This document shows positions 1 to 11,600 of a stretch of DNA of 64,000 bases, piece after piece; the stretch's first letter is position 1; every line of letters starts with the position of its first letter. The notes under the pieces are model-generated. The model searched no databases, was not told the DNA's origin, and saw only the letters and a list, made by a program, of their open reading frames with translations. The position numbers and the translations under genes are program-made. The stretch covers positions 46,798,580 through 46,862,579 of the forward strand of contig CM048840.1 of NCBI GenBank assembly GCA_026545765.1, in the 5' to 3' direction. Source of the stretch: Plantago major. Its lineage: Eukaryota; Streptophyta; Magnoliopsida; Lamiales; Plantaginaceae.

Positions 1-1097
1 ATGCTGGCTGCCAGAAGCATAGGAATTGGTGTCGTTAAAATGTGTCGATGCCCGGTACCGGTACGAATTGGTGTCGTCGATATTTGTATTTGGCCGGTAC
101 GAATTGGTCGAGGGTGACTCGTTACCCCCCTGTTCATTCATTTGACGTTCAAGTTCTGCCCTTGTTTCATTGTCAATGGTCGGGGGTGACTCGGTTGACT
201 CTTAAGTTTTCAGTAGCATCCGAACTGAAATCAGGATTGGCCAGCGATTCGACCTTCGAGCTCTTCTTTGGCGACCATCGCCCTCTTTCCCTTCCATCAA
301 TCTCTCTCAATTGTCCAGAATATTTGACGACTGACACATGTGGGATATCCGGGGCGTTTCTTTTTGATGGACCACCGCCATCTTTGGATGAACCGCCCTT
401 AGTGAAGTGCTGAAACAATCAAATAAGAAAGATCGGAGTGTTAGAATTCGACGAGAAACATGAACAATCAAATATCTTAAGATGAACGATCAAATATAAT
501 AAAGTTTATTAATGTTTTATCATATCTTTACCTTCCAGATTCCTGCCATTTAGATGCTTAAGATTTTGGTGGTGTTTTATCAAATAAGAATAATATGTTT
601 AAGTGAAGAAGAAAGAAGAGAGTGTTGTGGTGTAAATTTTTAGTTGAGGTGTAGAGTATTTATAGAAAAAACGACCCGACCCGATCCGTATCCAAGGGTC
701 AAATCACCATTGGATACCCTTCCAAGGGTCACTTGACCCTTGACAAATCATGTCCATGCTTTGTCCTTAAGGACAAAGCATGCATGAATTGTCCCATCCG
801 GGACAATTCATGTATGCAATTGTCCCGGATGGGACAATTGCATGGCTTTGTCCGTTTTAATGACAAATATATCCCATTTTTTCGATTCACGGTATGTCTC
901 TATTAACACAACACTAACACAATCAACTGAGGTACATTTTATTTATACTATAAAATGGTCCCATACATGCAACTACATTCAATTCATTCACACTTCACCC
1001 TTCAAACAAATGGTCCCCTGCACTAATCATATTCTAAACACTTGAAACCCAACACACTAATCATATTCTAAACACTTCAAAAACAAACACGTACACA
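1..1097. other. Left flank of the MULE; no supported gene
   Basis: No recognised gene lies here. A minus-strand open frame at 173-418 (81 codons, Ser/Lys-rich) and a plus-strand frame at 42-413 overlap each other, match no family I know, and lack splice or promoter context. Bases 40-110 repeat a short ccggtacgaattgg word twice. Around 690-740 the word aagggtca recurs. The distinct structure is the palindrome cluster at 755-843, listed separately. The stretch may hold the 5' terminal region of the MULE, but I could not pair it with a terminal inverted repeat on the right. Confidence 0.4.
755..843. repeat. Three consecutive strong palindromes
   Basis: Bases 755-782 form a perfect 28-bp palindrome centred on ttaa. 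Bases 783-795 pair perfectly with 800-812 (13-bp arms, 4-bp loop atcc). Bases 814-826 pair perfectly with 831-843 (13-bp arms, 4-bp loop ggat). The second and third share the core word attgtccc and are inverted relative to each other. They lie about 255 bp upstream of the MULE reading frame. They can form cruciforms in DNA or hairpins in RNA. Function is unknown; a role as subterminal sites bound by the transposase is only an inference. Confidence 0.85.
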
Positions 1098-3668
1098 ATG
1101 AGTCACGCCCCAAGTTCATATATTTCATCCGACGGTGAGCCTGAATTCCCCGATTGCAGTTCATTTTTCAAAATAATCAGACTTTTGATACTTGGGAAGC
1201 TGCAGAAACTTGGGTGCGAGATATTGGTGTACAAAATAATATATTTTTCACGATCTCACATTCGAAACCAAGACACGTTTACATGGGTTGTGAGCGAGGT
1301 GGTGAATACACTAACACGGCTTCAACTGATCCCGAAGTGAAATCCAGAAGTTCCGTTGGGTCAAAGAAACTCAAGTGTCCATTTGAGGTTAAGCTGCACG
1401 AGAGGTATCCGGGGGGTGTGGAGAGTGTTTTTCAGAGAGGGCCACGAGAAACACAATCATGCACTCGGGAATTCCCCCCATGGGCACACGTCTGCCACCA
1501 AGCTCACTGACGAAAAGTACGCCCGGGTGATTCAGATGTTGAAGTGCGGAATGGCACCTAGACAAATTCTCGATCAACTTAATCAGGATTTTCCGGGCAC
1601 ATGTACTAACCTACGTCAAATATATAATGCTGACCAGAAATATCAACGTTTGGAGATGGGATCCCTAGCCCCAATGGTGTATTTCGAGGAACTCTTGAGA
1701 AGAAACCATTATATATATAAACATTCAGAATTGGAGGGTACTAACATATTGGAGGGAATTTTCTTATCTCATCCTAATACAAGGGAGCTGATCCGTTTGT
1801 TCCCGCAAGTTGTCGTTATGGATGCAACGTACAAGACGAATTTGTACGACATGCCTTTGGTGGAACTGATTAGCGTCTTACCCACTGGGCAAAACTATCA
1901 CATAGCCTTCATTTTCCTATCCAACGAAAGGACTTCAAGTTACGTTTGGGGGTTAAACAATTACGGGTGTTGTTTGCTGAATGTGGTGTATCACCGGGGG
2001 TATTTGTTACCGACAGAGAGTTAGCGGAATTGAATGCGATTAAACTTGTCTTTCCAGAAGCAACACACCTACTGTGTTGGAGACACATCTCAAAGGATGT
2101 GCAGGCTCACTTATCCAAGATGGTACGTACTAAGTATCAACCCGTAATCAAATCCAGATGGGATCACATCGTGCATGCAGACACCGAGGAACTCTATGAG
2201 CAGGCTGTTGCAGAAATGGCGGAGGCATGGCATAGGCATCCAGGTTGCATGGACTATGTACGGAACCAATGGTTGGATCCATACCGTGACCGATTTGTCC
2301 AGGCGTGGACAAAGAACATCCTACACTATGGAACTAACACGACCAACAGGTTATTCCTTCATTTATCATAATAAATCCACCACTCATACCTTAGTTTAGT
2401 TTATTTTGTAATATACAACTACCCTATAATTACAGTTATGCCGAAACTGACATTCAACAATGTAAATTATTTGCAGAGTCGAAGGTGCTCACGCTAGGTA
2501 CAAGTTGTGGTTGGGTCCTTCAAATCAGAAGTTCCACCGTCTATTCCCGAAGCTAAATGGCCTACTTCGAATGCACTTTAATGAAATTCGCACACAGTTT
2601 GAGAGATCTCTTAATATCGTCCCTCATTCCACATTAACAATGCCGATCTTCAAAAAACTCGGAGGTGTGCTTTCACATCTCGCCATCGAGAAAATGGTCA
2701 AAGAAATAGACAATGATCCAAGTGATTGCGATCACATACTGCTTACAACTTTTGGATTAATGTGCGCATGTCAATTGCATGTGAAGCTGCGAAACAGGAG
2801 GACCGTCGACCCGGTTCACGATGTAAACGTGTTCTGGAGAACTCTTCACATGGGGGAACCACCTGAGACTAGACAGCAGAGTATAAATGATCAGTTTCTT
2901 CCTTTGGCGGACCGCATGAGAGATGCCACGGAGGATGAAATGAGATCGTATTTCGACAATTCAAATGCATCACAATCGTTCGTGGACGAGCCATTCGTAG
3001 CACAACGGAGAGGTAGGAAACCTAAAGCAATAGGGAAAAGGCTACCGAGTGGTTGGGAAAAAACCGAATCGGCCTCAAAAGAATTCCGCCAAGCGATGAC
3101 GGTTCGTGTTCTAGCAAGTATCGCGTAACATTCAAATATCAAAGTCATATGCCACCCCAAACTCAATTCTGGATTAGAGGCCATAATGATGTCATCGGCG
3201 ACGGAAACTGCGGTTTTAGGGTCATAGCTCAATACCAATACGGTCAACAAGAGCGTTGGGCAGACGTCAGGCAAGAACTCATTGATGAGTTGCACTACAA
3301 CAGGCAGATGTATATCGACGAAATGATGTAAGCGGGTAGATGAAATAAATATCCGTCTGAACTGGTTTCATGGCGCGTGTACACAGCCATGGTATTTCAC
3401 ATTACCAGATATGGGGTGTCTTGTAGCAACAAAGTACCAACGGGTCTTATGCGGTTATTCACCGTTAGGGAGTATGACATACTTGCCATTGGAGTGTCGT
3501 TCTCAAATGGACTCACCGGCTCCGGACCCTCCATCAACAGCTGAAGAGTGGACAATGGGTCACAGTGGTAACAATCACTGGATCAGGATCCACGTGGTAA
3601 CAGAATGTCCAATTCCACCAATATGGTTGGACTGGAGAGGTACTAGAGAGGCAAGAATAAGCCACTAG
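1098..3668 (+). pseudogene. Mutator-like (MULE) transposase with C-terminal OTU protease domain, degenerate
   Basis: This is a transposase pseudogene of the plant MULE superfamily. In order it shows an N-terminal DNA-binding-like part (about 1154-1400, ending KLKCPFEVKLHE) and the DDE core, with the first Asp in VVVMDATYK (about 1820), the second in VFVTDRELAE (about 2010), then CWRH, and the Glu in NRVEGAHARYK after an intron. The intron is 2350-2476 (GT..AG, 127 bp) and joins in frame. From about 3130 an OTU-type cysteine protease follows, with catalytic-type DGNCGFR near 3200 and a C-terminal NHW motif near 3575, then CPIPPIW. Frameshifts are needed near 1150, 1405, 1950, 3100 and 3340-3410. 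MULE transposases carrying protease domains are known in plants. Here both halves are broken, so it is almost certainly dead. TIRs were not identified. Confidence 0.8.
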
Positions 3669-4873
3669 GAAGCACATTATGGCGTTCGCCTACGTCAATG
3701 GCATATGTTCTAGTTTATGTTTTCAATGTATGTTGTATTTCGATTTTCATGTTCTGTAATTCAAATACATATGAAAAATTTAGAAAACCCCAATAAAACT
3801 TGCAAATCATTAAAAAACAATTAAAAATAAAAAATATAAAAAAAACGCCAAAATCATGTACTGGCCGGGTTTTATACCCGGCCAGTTCACGCCATTTAAA
3901 TAAATGGCCGGGTTACACACCCGGCCATTTTGTGAACTGGCCGGTCAGTTCACAACAGCCCAGATCCGGCCCGAATTTTTTTTTAAAATTTTTTTTATTT
4001 ATTTTAATTTATGTATATAGTGGTTAAATATTTAGGTATTTTATAATTTTTTCCAATAAGCAAAGTTTGTTTAAAAATTTCAATGTTTTTAATTGTTGTA
4101 ATTCGTGATGAATCGTGCATGTTAATGTTATTGTGTTCGCGTAAACGAGTTATTACGATTTTACGTTAATGTTATATGATTTTTTTAAGTTAGGGACATT
4201 TTGGGTAAGTACTCAAATAATTGGTGCGGCGTTTAGCCGAATTGGTGCTGCGTTTAACATTTCTGAAAATTTATTTTCTGGTAAAAAACATATTAAAATT
4301 TCGCATGAAATCACCAATGTGCACATTTAAAATTGTTCATACTACTACAATCCAGCATTCAATGGAAAAACTTAGGCTGCTTTAACAGAGCCTTTTAAAT
4401 AGAATTTTAACAGATTAATATTAACTCGATTTTATGTGAGTGAAATAGTGACTTAACAGAGTTTTTAGCTGTATGACAAATTAAAAAAATATTGATGAAT
4501 AGTGACTTAATATAATTTTTAGTTGCTTGTCAAATAGGTCATATGTTCACCTCGAAAACATTAGTGATTTCATTTAAAATATCTAGGTTTTAATACGAAA
4601 TAAGCCTATTAGATCGTCTCCCACAAATTTTTTTAGAAGTGAAATCATCATCATCATGTCCATCAGAATTAGGTCATCAAATTATCACAGAAAACTTAGG
4701 CATACAATTTTTTCACAAGTGAATTCATATAACAGTGAAAAGTCGGGTTTTGTAATAACCAATTAATAGAAAAATTAAAATTAAGTATGCAACAACTGAC
4801 AGTTAAGAATATGAATAAACTTTTCCATCTTGGCCCCGCCTACTTAAAACAATCCAACAACAATTACTAGTTA
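3669..4873. other. AT-rich intergenic DNA, no gene seen
   Basis: Apart from the hairpin cluster at 3860-3953, this is AT-rich sequence dense in stop codons in all frames. Long A and T runs occur. I see no tRNA, rRNA or protein-coding signature. Confidence 0.6.
3860..3953. repeat. Cluster of three GC-rich hairpins
   Basis: Arms actggccgggt (3860-3870) and acccggccagt (3876-3886) are perfectly complementary around a 5-base loop. Arms at 3902-3913 and 3919-3930 (aaatggccgggt and its complement) form a second perfect hairpin, again with a 5-base loop. Bases 3932-3953 form a third, with 8-bp arms gtgaactg/cagttcac. The stem word tggccggg is shared. They lie about 190 bp after the MULE stop and mirror the palindrome cluster upstream of it. 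Confidence 0.8.
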
Positions 4874-5370
4874 CTCCATCCGCCCCGCTAAAATAGGCCA
4901 CATTATTTTCGACATTGTTTTTAAGAAATTAAATAGTTTATTATTTTTTTGCCGGAGAGAGAAATGATAAATAATGGAGAAAGTATAAAATATAAGAGAG
5001 AAGAAATAATAAAAAAATGAAATAGTGGGGTTTACATTTTACTCCCTCCATTCCCTACATTTCTTTCCCTTTTATTTTTGCACAAATATTAAGAAATTTG
5101 AGTAAAAAATGGATTTATATAGATAAAGTAGTAAGTGCATAGTAAAAAGTAAGAAAACGAATTGAAAAAGTATGAAAGAGAGAGATTAAAATATTAATAA
5201 TGGAGATAGTGGGTTTCCATAAAAGGAAATGGAAAGTTTTTAATGGAACGCCCAAAATGAAAAAATGAAAAGAAATCTATGGAACGGAGGGAGTATTATT
5301 TTACGAAATCACTTAAATTAGTGGACGTCTTTAAAAGAAATATGTATATTTTTTAGCAAGACGGAGGGAG
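4874..5370. mobile_element. Stowaway-like MITE (outer copy)
   Basis: The left end starts ctccatccgccccgctaaaa and the right end is the inverse of ctcccctccg-type Stowaway termini (reverse complement ctccctccgtcttgctaaaa). The ends are bordered by TA on both sides (4872-4873 and 5371-5372), the Tc1/mariner target duplication. There is no coding capacity. A second MITE of the same kind is inserted inside it, so the original element would be about 240 bp. Confidence 0.75.
5042..5293. mobile_element. Stowaway-like MITE (nested inner copy)
   Basis: This is a 252-bp element with terminal inverted repeats: left ctccctccattccc, right ggaacggagggag. It is flanked by TA (5040-5041 and 5294-5295). It lies entirely within the outer MITE. 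Non-autonomous and non-coding. The termini match the classical Stowaway consensus CTCCCTCCGT. Confidence 0.85.
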
Positions 5371-5788
5371 TACTATCTTTTACTAACAATTTACAAAAAA
5401 CTCGTCTCAATGAGGGTAAAATGTAGAATTCATTTTGGGCAAAGTGTTCAATTTACTTCTTGTCAAAATTGAAACAACCTCCTCTTTTATAGTAATTGAC
5501 AGTACCATTTTGTTTACAAATTAATTATATGCATTTTTATATTTTTTGTGAAATTTTAAGATTTTTATGTTTAAAATAGCAAACCAACTTGTATATAGTA
5601 TAGAGATTGCAATTTATACACCTCTACTTTTGAAGTATGTGAACGACTGTGTACAAACTTTTAAACAACTTATATGTTCAATTTTAAAAATATGAATTAC
5701 TGATATGCATAATTCAAGAACTTACGACTCCTAATATGTTAAAGAAAGTTACTTGTATATGATAAATAAAGTATACTTCTTCTTCTTC
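5371..5788. other. AT-rich spacer, no gene
   Basis: Noncoding AT-rich sequence between the MITE and retrotransposon element 1. It ends with tcttc (5784-5788), the left copy of the target-site duplication of element 1. Confidence 0.6.
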
Positions 5789-7383
5789 TGTTGGTCCAGA
5801 TAACGGCAAAGGAAAAGACTAGAGGGGGAGGTTGAATAGTCTTTTACTTTTATCGATAAACACAGTTTCTCAGATATCTGAGAACATATCTGATACTTAA
5901 TTTCAGAGAGCGGAAGACTTTTATGTGATAAGTGCACGTGCTCAGCAAGATATAATGTGTTTAAATACTTAGCAGGATAAAAGGAACGATAAGTGAATTG
6001 CTGAAAGTAGATAACACGTTTTTATAGTGGTATCTGAAGGTGGCGTAATACTTCAACTAATCAACTTCGGCCTTTCTCAGACCTAGAATCCACTAAGATA
6101 GATAATTGAGTTCACCTTACAAATATCTTCTCTCAATTCCTAAAATACACTAGGTTCCCAACCAAGTGTTCCCCCAGAGTTATTCCCCGGCTCCCAGCCA
6201 AGTACTTCCTATACTCAAAAACCTTTGAGCTGTTCCTTAGTTTCCCAAACTAAGTACTTCCTATGCTCAGTAACCTAGGAGTTATTCCTTAGTTTCCCAA
6301 ACTAAGTACTTCCTGTACTCCACGCCGTTTAAGGTGTTGGTTATGAAGGTTTGTCAGGTGAGTAGTCTTACTAACTTCTCAGTTATTTAAGAATACTCTA
6401 TAGAACAAGAATCACTTAACACACTTCACAATATGTGGTGATATGTTCTTTACTGACCCAAGTCTATGTTAACTGTTCTGGAGAATGAAACTCAGATACT
6501 TGATCTTTTGATTCAACTCCTTCACAAATAGCAATACTTTTTAAGGATCAGGACACTTAGAACTTTCGTGCTACTTAGAATTCAAGAGCTTAGTCGCAAC
6601 TGTAAGCTGAAGAGTAAGTAGGTTGAAGGCTAAGTTCGTTTTGTGTGTAAGTTCAAGGTGTAAGTTCTTGGTTTATTTTTCAAGCATTCTAAGTGTTGAT
6701 ATTTATAGTTGAAAATCATTCCGTTTGAATAGTATCCGTTAGGCTTAATGAAATTCAAACTATTGATATCTGAAAATAGTACTGCAGAAGACGTTGTCTC
6801 TTTTAAGAGATTTCCTCTTTTATTCAGATGTCTCTGTCTGCGCATTTATTGCATTGTACTATTTTTGTCCTGTAGTGCCAACGGAACTATGCACGCTTTC
6901 TAAAGCATTGCATGTCCCTTTCCAGAGACCTTCACATCTCTAGATACCTGTTGAAACATTGTTTCCCAGAAACATAGTTTTATCCAGAGTATCTGAGTGT
7001 AGGTTTCTGTGGGCACTTTTCCTCGTTCAGAAACCTTATGTTCTCAGATATCTTTTGTGAAACCTGTTTATTGAAAAACACTTGTTTCTTCAAGATATCT
7101 GGAAATAGGTATCTGATGACATTCGTCTTCAGCAATTTTGTGCAGTCTTCAAATCTTCAAATTTGTTGAACACTTCTGCCGGATGCCTTCTTCTTGGTCT
7201 TCTTCAAAGATATACAAATTACATTCAGAGACCTAACATCCTATACAAGATTTGCTAGACTAATCATACTTAGTGATTTTCCACTTTTTACAGTGTTCAA
7301 GTGAACTAAGAGTACTAAGCACCTTTCTAAGCTAAGATAAGTCATTAGGTTCCTGATCAAAATCTAAACAGATATTCCTTACA
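5789..7383 (-). repeat. Element 1 3' LTR
   Basis: The LTR is 1595 bp and closely matches the copy at 19343-20939 (1597 bp). In its sense a TATA box TATAAAT lies at 6701-6707. Downstream of that, the transcribed leader carries the hairpin repeat array at 6153-6321. The inner end reads TGTAAGGAAT, against TGTTAGGAAT in the partner LTR. Confidence 0.92.
6153..6321 (-). repeat. Tandem ~52-bp hairpin units in the LTR leader (element 1)
   Basis: In element sense, the units contain inner stems TTAGTTT-GGG-AAACTAA (twice), then GGCT-GGG-AGCC, and a terminal GGTT-GGG-AACC. Each full unit is enclosed by an outer stem: GGAGT with ACTCC, TGAGC with GCTCA, TGAGT with ACTCT. An AAGTACTT palindrome precedes each inner stem. 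The same array occurs at 19693-19861 in the partner LTR. Confidence 0.8.
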
Positions 7384-7398
7384 AATTTCCCCCTTTTT
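7384..7398 (-). other. Polypurine tract, element 1
   Basis: In element sense AAAAAGGGGGAAATT lies directly against the start of the 3' LTR. This is the expected position and composition of the plus-strand primer for retroelement replication. Confidence 0.85.
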
Positions 7399-7756
7399 GA
7401 TCAGTCAACGATGACTATCTTTAAAACCTATTACAACTTGGAAGAGGGAACAATCCAGCACTTAATCATTTCTTATGATCTTTTCAATTCATTTAATTAA
7501 GTGCAGAAAGTAAACATCAACCAAATCATAATGTGTGATCTTTGCTGACAAATTATCTTTTTATAGATTGATATCTGAGAGGAGGTTCATCAGATATGTT
7601 ACATGGAAAGTTCATAGATAACTTAATAAAATACATTTCAGTACGGTCAGCAAGATACAAAAATTGCATAGTAAACTAGGACAACAGGAGTAACCAAGCT
7701 CCAAGTAAACATCCTAATAAACTAGTCTTCAAGTCTTCAATCAGCAGATCTATGGA

Positions 7757-8638
7757 TCAATTAGCAAATTCCCTATCCCCAAACCTTTTGATATCATCTG
7801 AGTAGTCATAGATCAAAGTTCTGACTAACATCTCAGTTTCTCTGGCATAACCACAGACTTCTTTGTATGATTTGGTGGGATTCTTCTTGGCAAAGTGTTT
7901 GACCCATAAATACTTTCCCCATTTCTAGGCATGCTCAATTCTGATATCTGATAGCTTGAAGTATTCATATATGATCCTCAGATATCTAATGTAGAATGAC
8001 TCAAAGGGTTCCACAGCAAGTCTTGGCCTTGTGCCTGTTCCAGTCATCTTGGGAATTCTGTACACATCATCTGGTTTCCCATAAGGACATTCAAAGGATA
8101 GGTCCTTTTCCATGGCTTCAGTTCTTTTGGAGATTTCAAAATCCAGCCATGCTTTGACATGCTTTGGGATTTATCTGTACTGGCTTGTCTTTTCTCCATG
8201 CCATGGGTTGTTTATGGATTGGTTCTGGAAATTTTTTATTTACCAGTAAGTGCTTGAGTTCTAGAATCCAGTAGCCATTCTTTTGATTGATGCACCTGTA
8301 GACAGAGGAGTCATTATTGGTCTTCACATACTCAATCTTGACTTCTTCAGGCCTGAGTGGTAGTTGAAGTTTTCTTTGTTCAGCTCTCAGCCTGTTCTCC
8401 CTTTGTCTTGAATTCTCCCTTGGGGGATTGCTTGAAGAACCACCCTGGATTGACTTGATATTTCCAGAGGGTGTTTTAGCTGCTAAAGGCTTTGTAGTTA
8501 TGGGCTCAGATAGGCTATCAACCCTTTTTCTTTTTTCTGTGAAGAGGAGCTTCATCTTCACCAGTCTCTTCATCATCATCATCATCAAGATCAATTCTTG
8601 TGGGAATTTTGCAGCCTTCTTCATTGCCCTGGCATTTG

Positions 8639-8669
<31 letters not shown>

Positions 8670-11600
8670 CTTCTTCTTCTTCTTCTTCTTCTTCTTCTTC
8701 TTCTTCTTCAGAAGACTCATCAACCCCTTTCACTTGTCTTCTCCTTGGAGCCTTGATACTCCTTCGAGGTCTCTGTGCCCTGGCCCTTATTGTTATTGTT
8801 TGTTCAGAAGGTTGTTGTGAAGTAACTACTACTTGTACAGCAGCTTGACTTGAGGAGGGCTCATTGATTCTGAGTGGTGGTTGGGAAGATTTCTTCTTGT
8901 TTCCTCTTCATTTCTGAGCACCAGAACCTTCCCCTTGTCTTGGATACTTTCCCCCCTTAGTCATTGTTGACTGACTAAGTGTCACAAAGGATTATGAGAG
9001 AGACTCAAAGTTTCCTTATAGATAATTGTAAGCAGCAACCAACTTCTGAAGTTCAGCCTTGAGCTCCTGATTCAGTTTGATAAGTCCAGTTTCCTTATCA
9101 GTGAGCTCTGCTAGTAGACCTTGAGTATCATCTGCTTTTCTAGCAGCATAGCTAGCCTCATTGAGGGCTTTTTCAGCAAGATTATTGTCATCATCCATCA
9201 CCATGCCTAGGTCTCTCTGAGCAATGACCAAGCTTGTTGTTCTCTGAGTGATTAACTCAGTGAACTTCTTCATTTCAACAAGGACTGATGCAATTACTTC
9301 TTCATTTTGGTGAGACAACTCCTTTCTTAGAGTTGCCAGAACCTGGTATCTGGCCTTGTAATCATGGGAGTTGAGATTTGGTGTCTTACTGAAGCTTTGA
9401 GGAGATATCAATTTTCTCTTTAAGTGAGAAACTCCCAAGTGAACATTTGCATGTTCTGCCAAGGTTCTGTCTTCTTTATCATCTGAGTCTTCATCCCAGT
9501 GATCTTCATCCTCTTGGGCATTTTCATCAATATTTTCTAGCCCAGCAACCATCTCAGAGATGGGCTTCTTTCCTTTAGTGAGGAGGATGGTACTTCTTTT
9601 GGTAATGCATCCTTAGCATCATGCTTGTCATCAGATACTTGCTCATTATCTAATTCTTCAGCAATTGCCTGAACGGCAAGCTGGAGTTCTTTTATTTCAG
9701 CATAAGCTTCCATTTCCTTAATTGTTTGATCTTCAATATTTTGGAGCTTTGCTTTAGATTCAACTATCTTTTCTTCTAGTTGAAGATTTAGCTGTTATTC
9801 TTCCTCCAACAATTGTTTGAGTTGAGCAATTCTGGCTTGTGCATCCAATATTTTCTGAGTGTTGTCCTCAGAGTGCTCAACTACTTGTTCAGTAGAGTCT
9901 CTTTGTTGGGGAGATGGATGTGTAGACTTCTAAGGAGATGGAGGAGGGGAATTTTGTGAAGTCCTCTCAGTGTGCTTTTCAGCAACTGAGGTATTATTAC
10001 CTTGTGCAATCCCTCCTGTCCATGGTGCAGGGGCATCATCATCATCCTTGTGATGGTCAGAAGGAGGTTCTTCAAAATTATTCTCATATGTTTCCTCCTC
10101 ATCTTCAGAAACCAGATTGATCACTTCAGGAAGTGTGACCAATTGCCCATTTATTTCCTCTTGTTCAGAGGGTATGCACTGTAGGGACTTGGGCAAGATT
10201 GGCTTGAATGCCATCTCCATTCTGGTCTGACCATCTGCCTTTTCAAAGGCTTCAATAAGCTTATGTTCTACTTCCTTCATGAAGTTCTTATTCATCAACG
10301 TGGCAAATGCGTATTGCTCAGTTGGAAACATTGCATGCACATAATTCTCCAAGTCAAACGCTCTTGCTCTTCTAGTAGGGTGATCAGTGACCCTTGTGAT
10401 CTCAAACAGATCAGAGCATCTGAGTCTCTGCCATTTCTTGAAACACTTTAGATGCTTCGGCAGAGTATGAGCCTTGAAGAATGGAAGTAGGTCCTTGTTC
10501 AAATCTTCAGGGACCACTAAGGCACTAGCTTGAGCCTGAAAGAGAGAGTTTTGAGTTAGTTTCAAAAATTTAGTAGATATCTGGGTGTTAGAGTAGTCAA
10601 GTATCTGTGTTACCTGTGCAACAACAACAGGCTCAGAAGGTTGGACTACTGAGGTTCCAGGTGCCTCAGATATCTTGGTGTGAGGAGGAGACTTGGAAGT
10701 CTGATCCTCAACATCCTCTCTTTCTTTTTGAACCTGATAATAAAATATAACATAACACTTAGAAATTTATCAGGAGAGAAATACTTAGACAATTTGATAT
10801 CTGAGATGTCAATTACCTCCAAAGTAGGAGGCTCAGACACTTGTCTCTCAGGTATTCTCTCTGGTGACGAAGGCTTGGTGGCCTCATCAATTTCCATTGG
10901 TTGAGGGGATTGAATGGGCAATTCCCCAGCAACTTCTACTTCTATTTAGAAAAATGATCAGAGTAAAATTGTGAAGAATATAGATATCTGAGATATATAC
11001 CTTCTCAATAGAAGGCTCAGATACTTATTCCTCAGAGACTTTGTGATTCTCTGGTTGATTCTCTGATGAGTTAGGCTTCTCAGCCTCATCATTTTTCTTC
11101 TCAGTTGGGGCCTAGTAGAAACAAACACTTAGTTAGTCAAGTGTATACAATAGATATCTGAAAAGTTATGTCTTAAGAAACTATTTTCCACCTGTAATAC
11201 AAGCTCAGGTTCCTTAAGTGGTGAGGCTATGGGAGCCTCCTTCTCAGTCTCTGAGGCAAGCTTTGCAGCTTCCTCTTGTTCTTTTGTTTCTAATTCAGCA
11301 TGTAACAAAGAAATTTTATAAGTAACAAGATTTATAAACATAAAATGTCACAAGTAGAGAGTTAAACCATTCTGCTACCTGAGCAGTGTCAGGCTGATTG
11401 GTCTCTGGAACTTGTGACCCTTCTATGTTTTGGTCTTGTTGTTCCATTTCAGCTTCTTTGTTTGAAGTTTCAGGTACTTCAGACCTTTCCTGAGTGTGCA
11501 ACTCAATTGCCTCCCCTGGTTGATCATTCTGAGCAGATGCCTCAATTTTATCCCTCTCATTGAGTTGGGGAACCTGCTCATCTGCAGAATTTTCTTCAGC

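Noticed and set aside
173-418. Minus-strand 81-codon frame at the window start
   Set aside because: No recognisable domain. A competing frame exists on the other strand, and the window edge prevents judging context.
8136-8848. Long open frames reading poly-Lys, poly-Phe, poly-Ser and poly-Glu on both strands
   Set aside because: They are frame products of the GAA/TTC microsatellite. Only the GAA sense frame (poly-Glu) belongs to ORF3. The same applies at 60676-61006.
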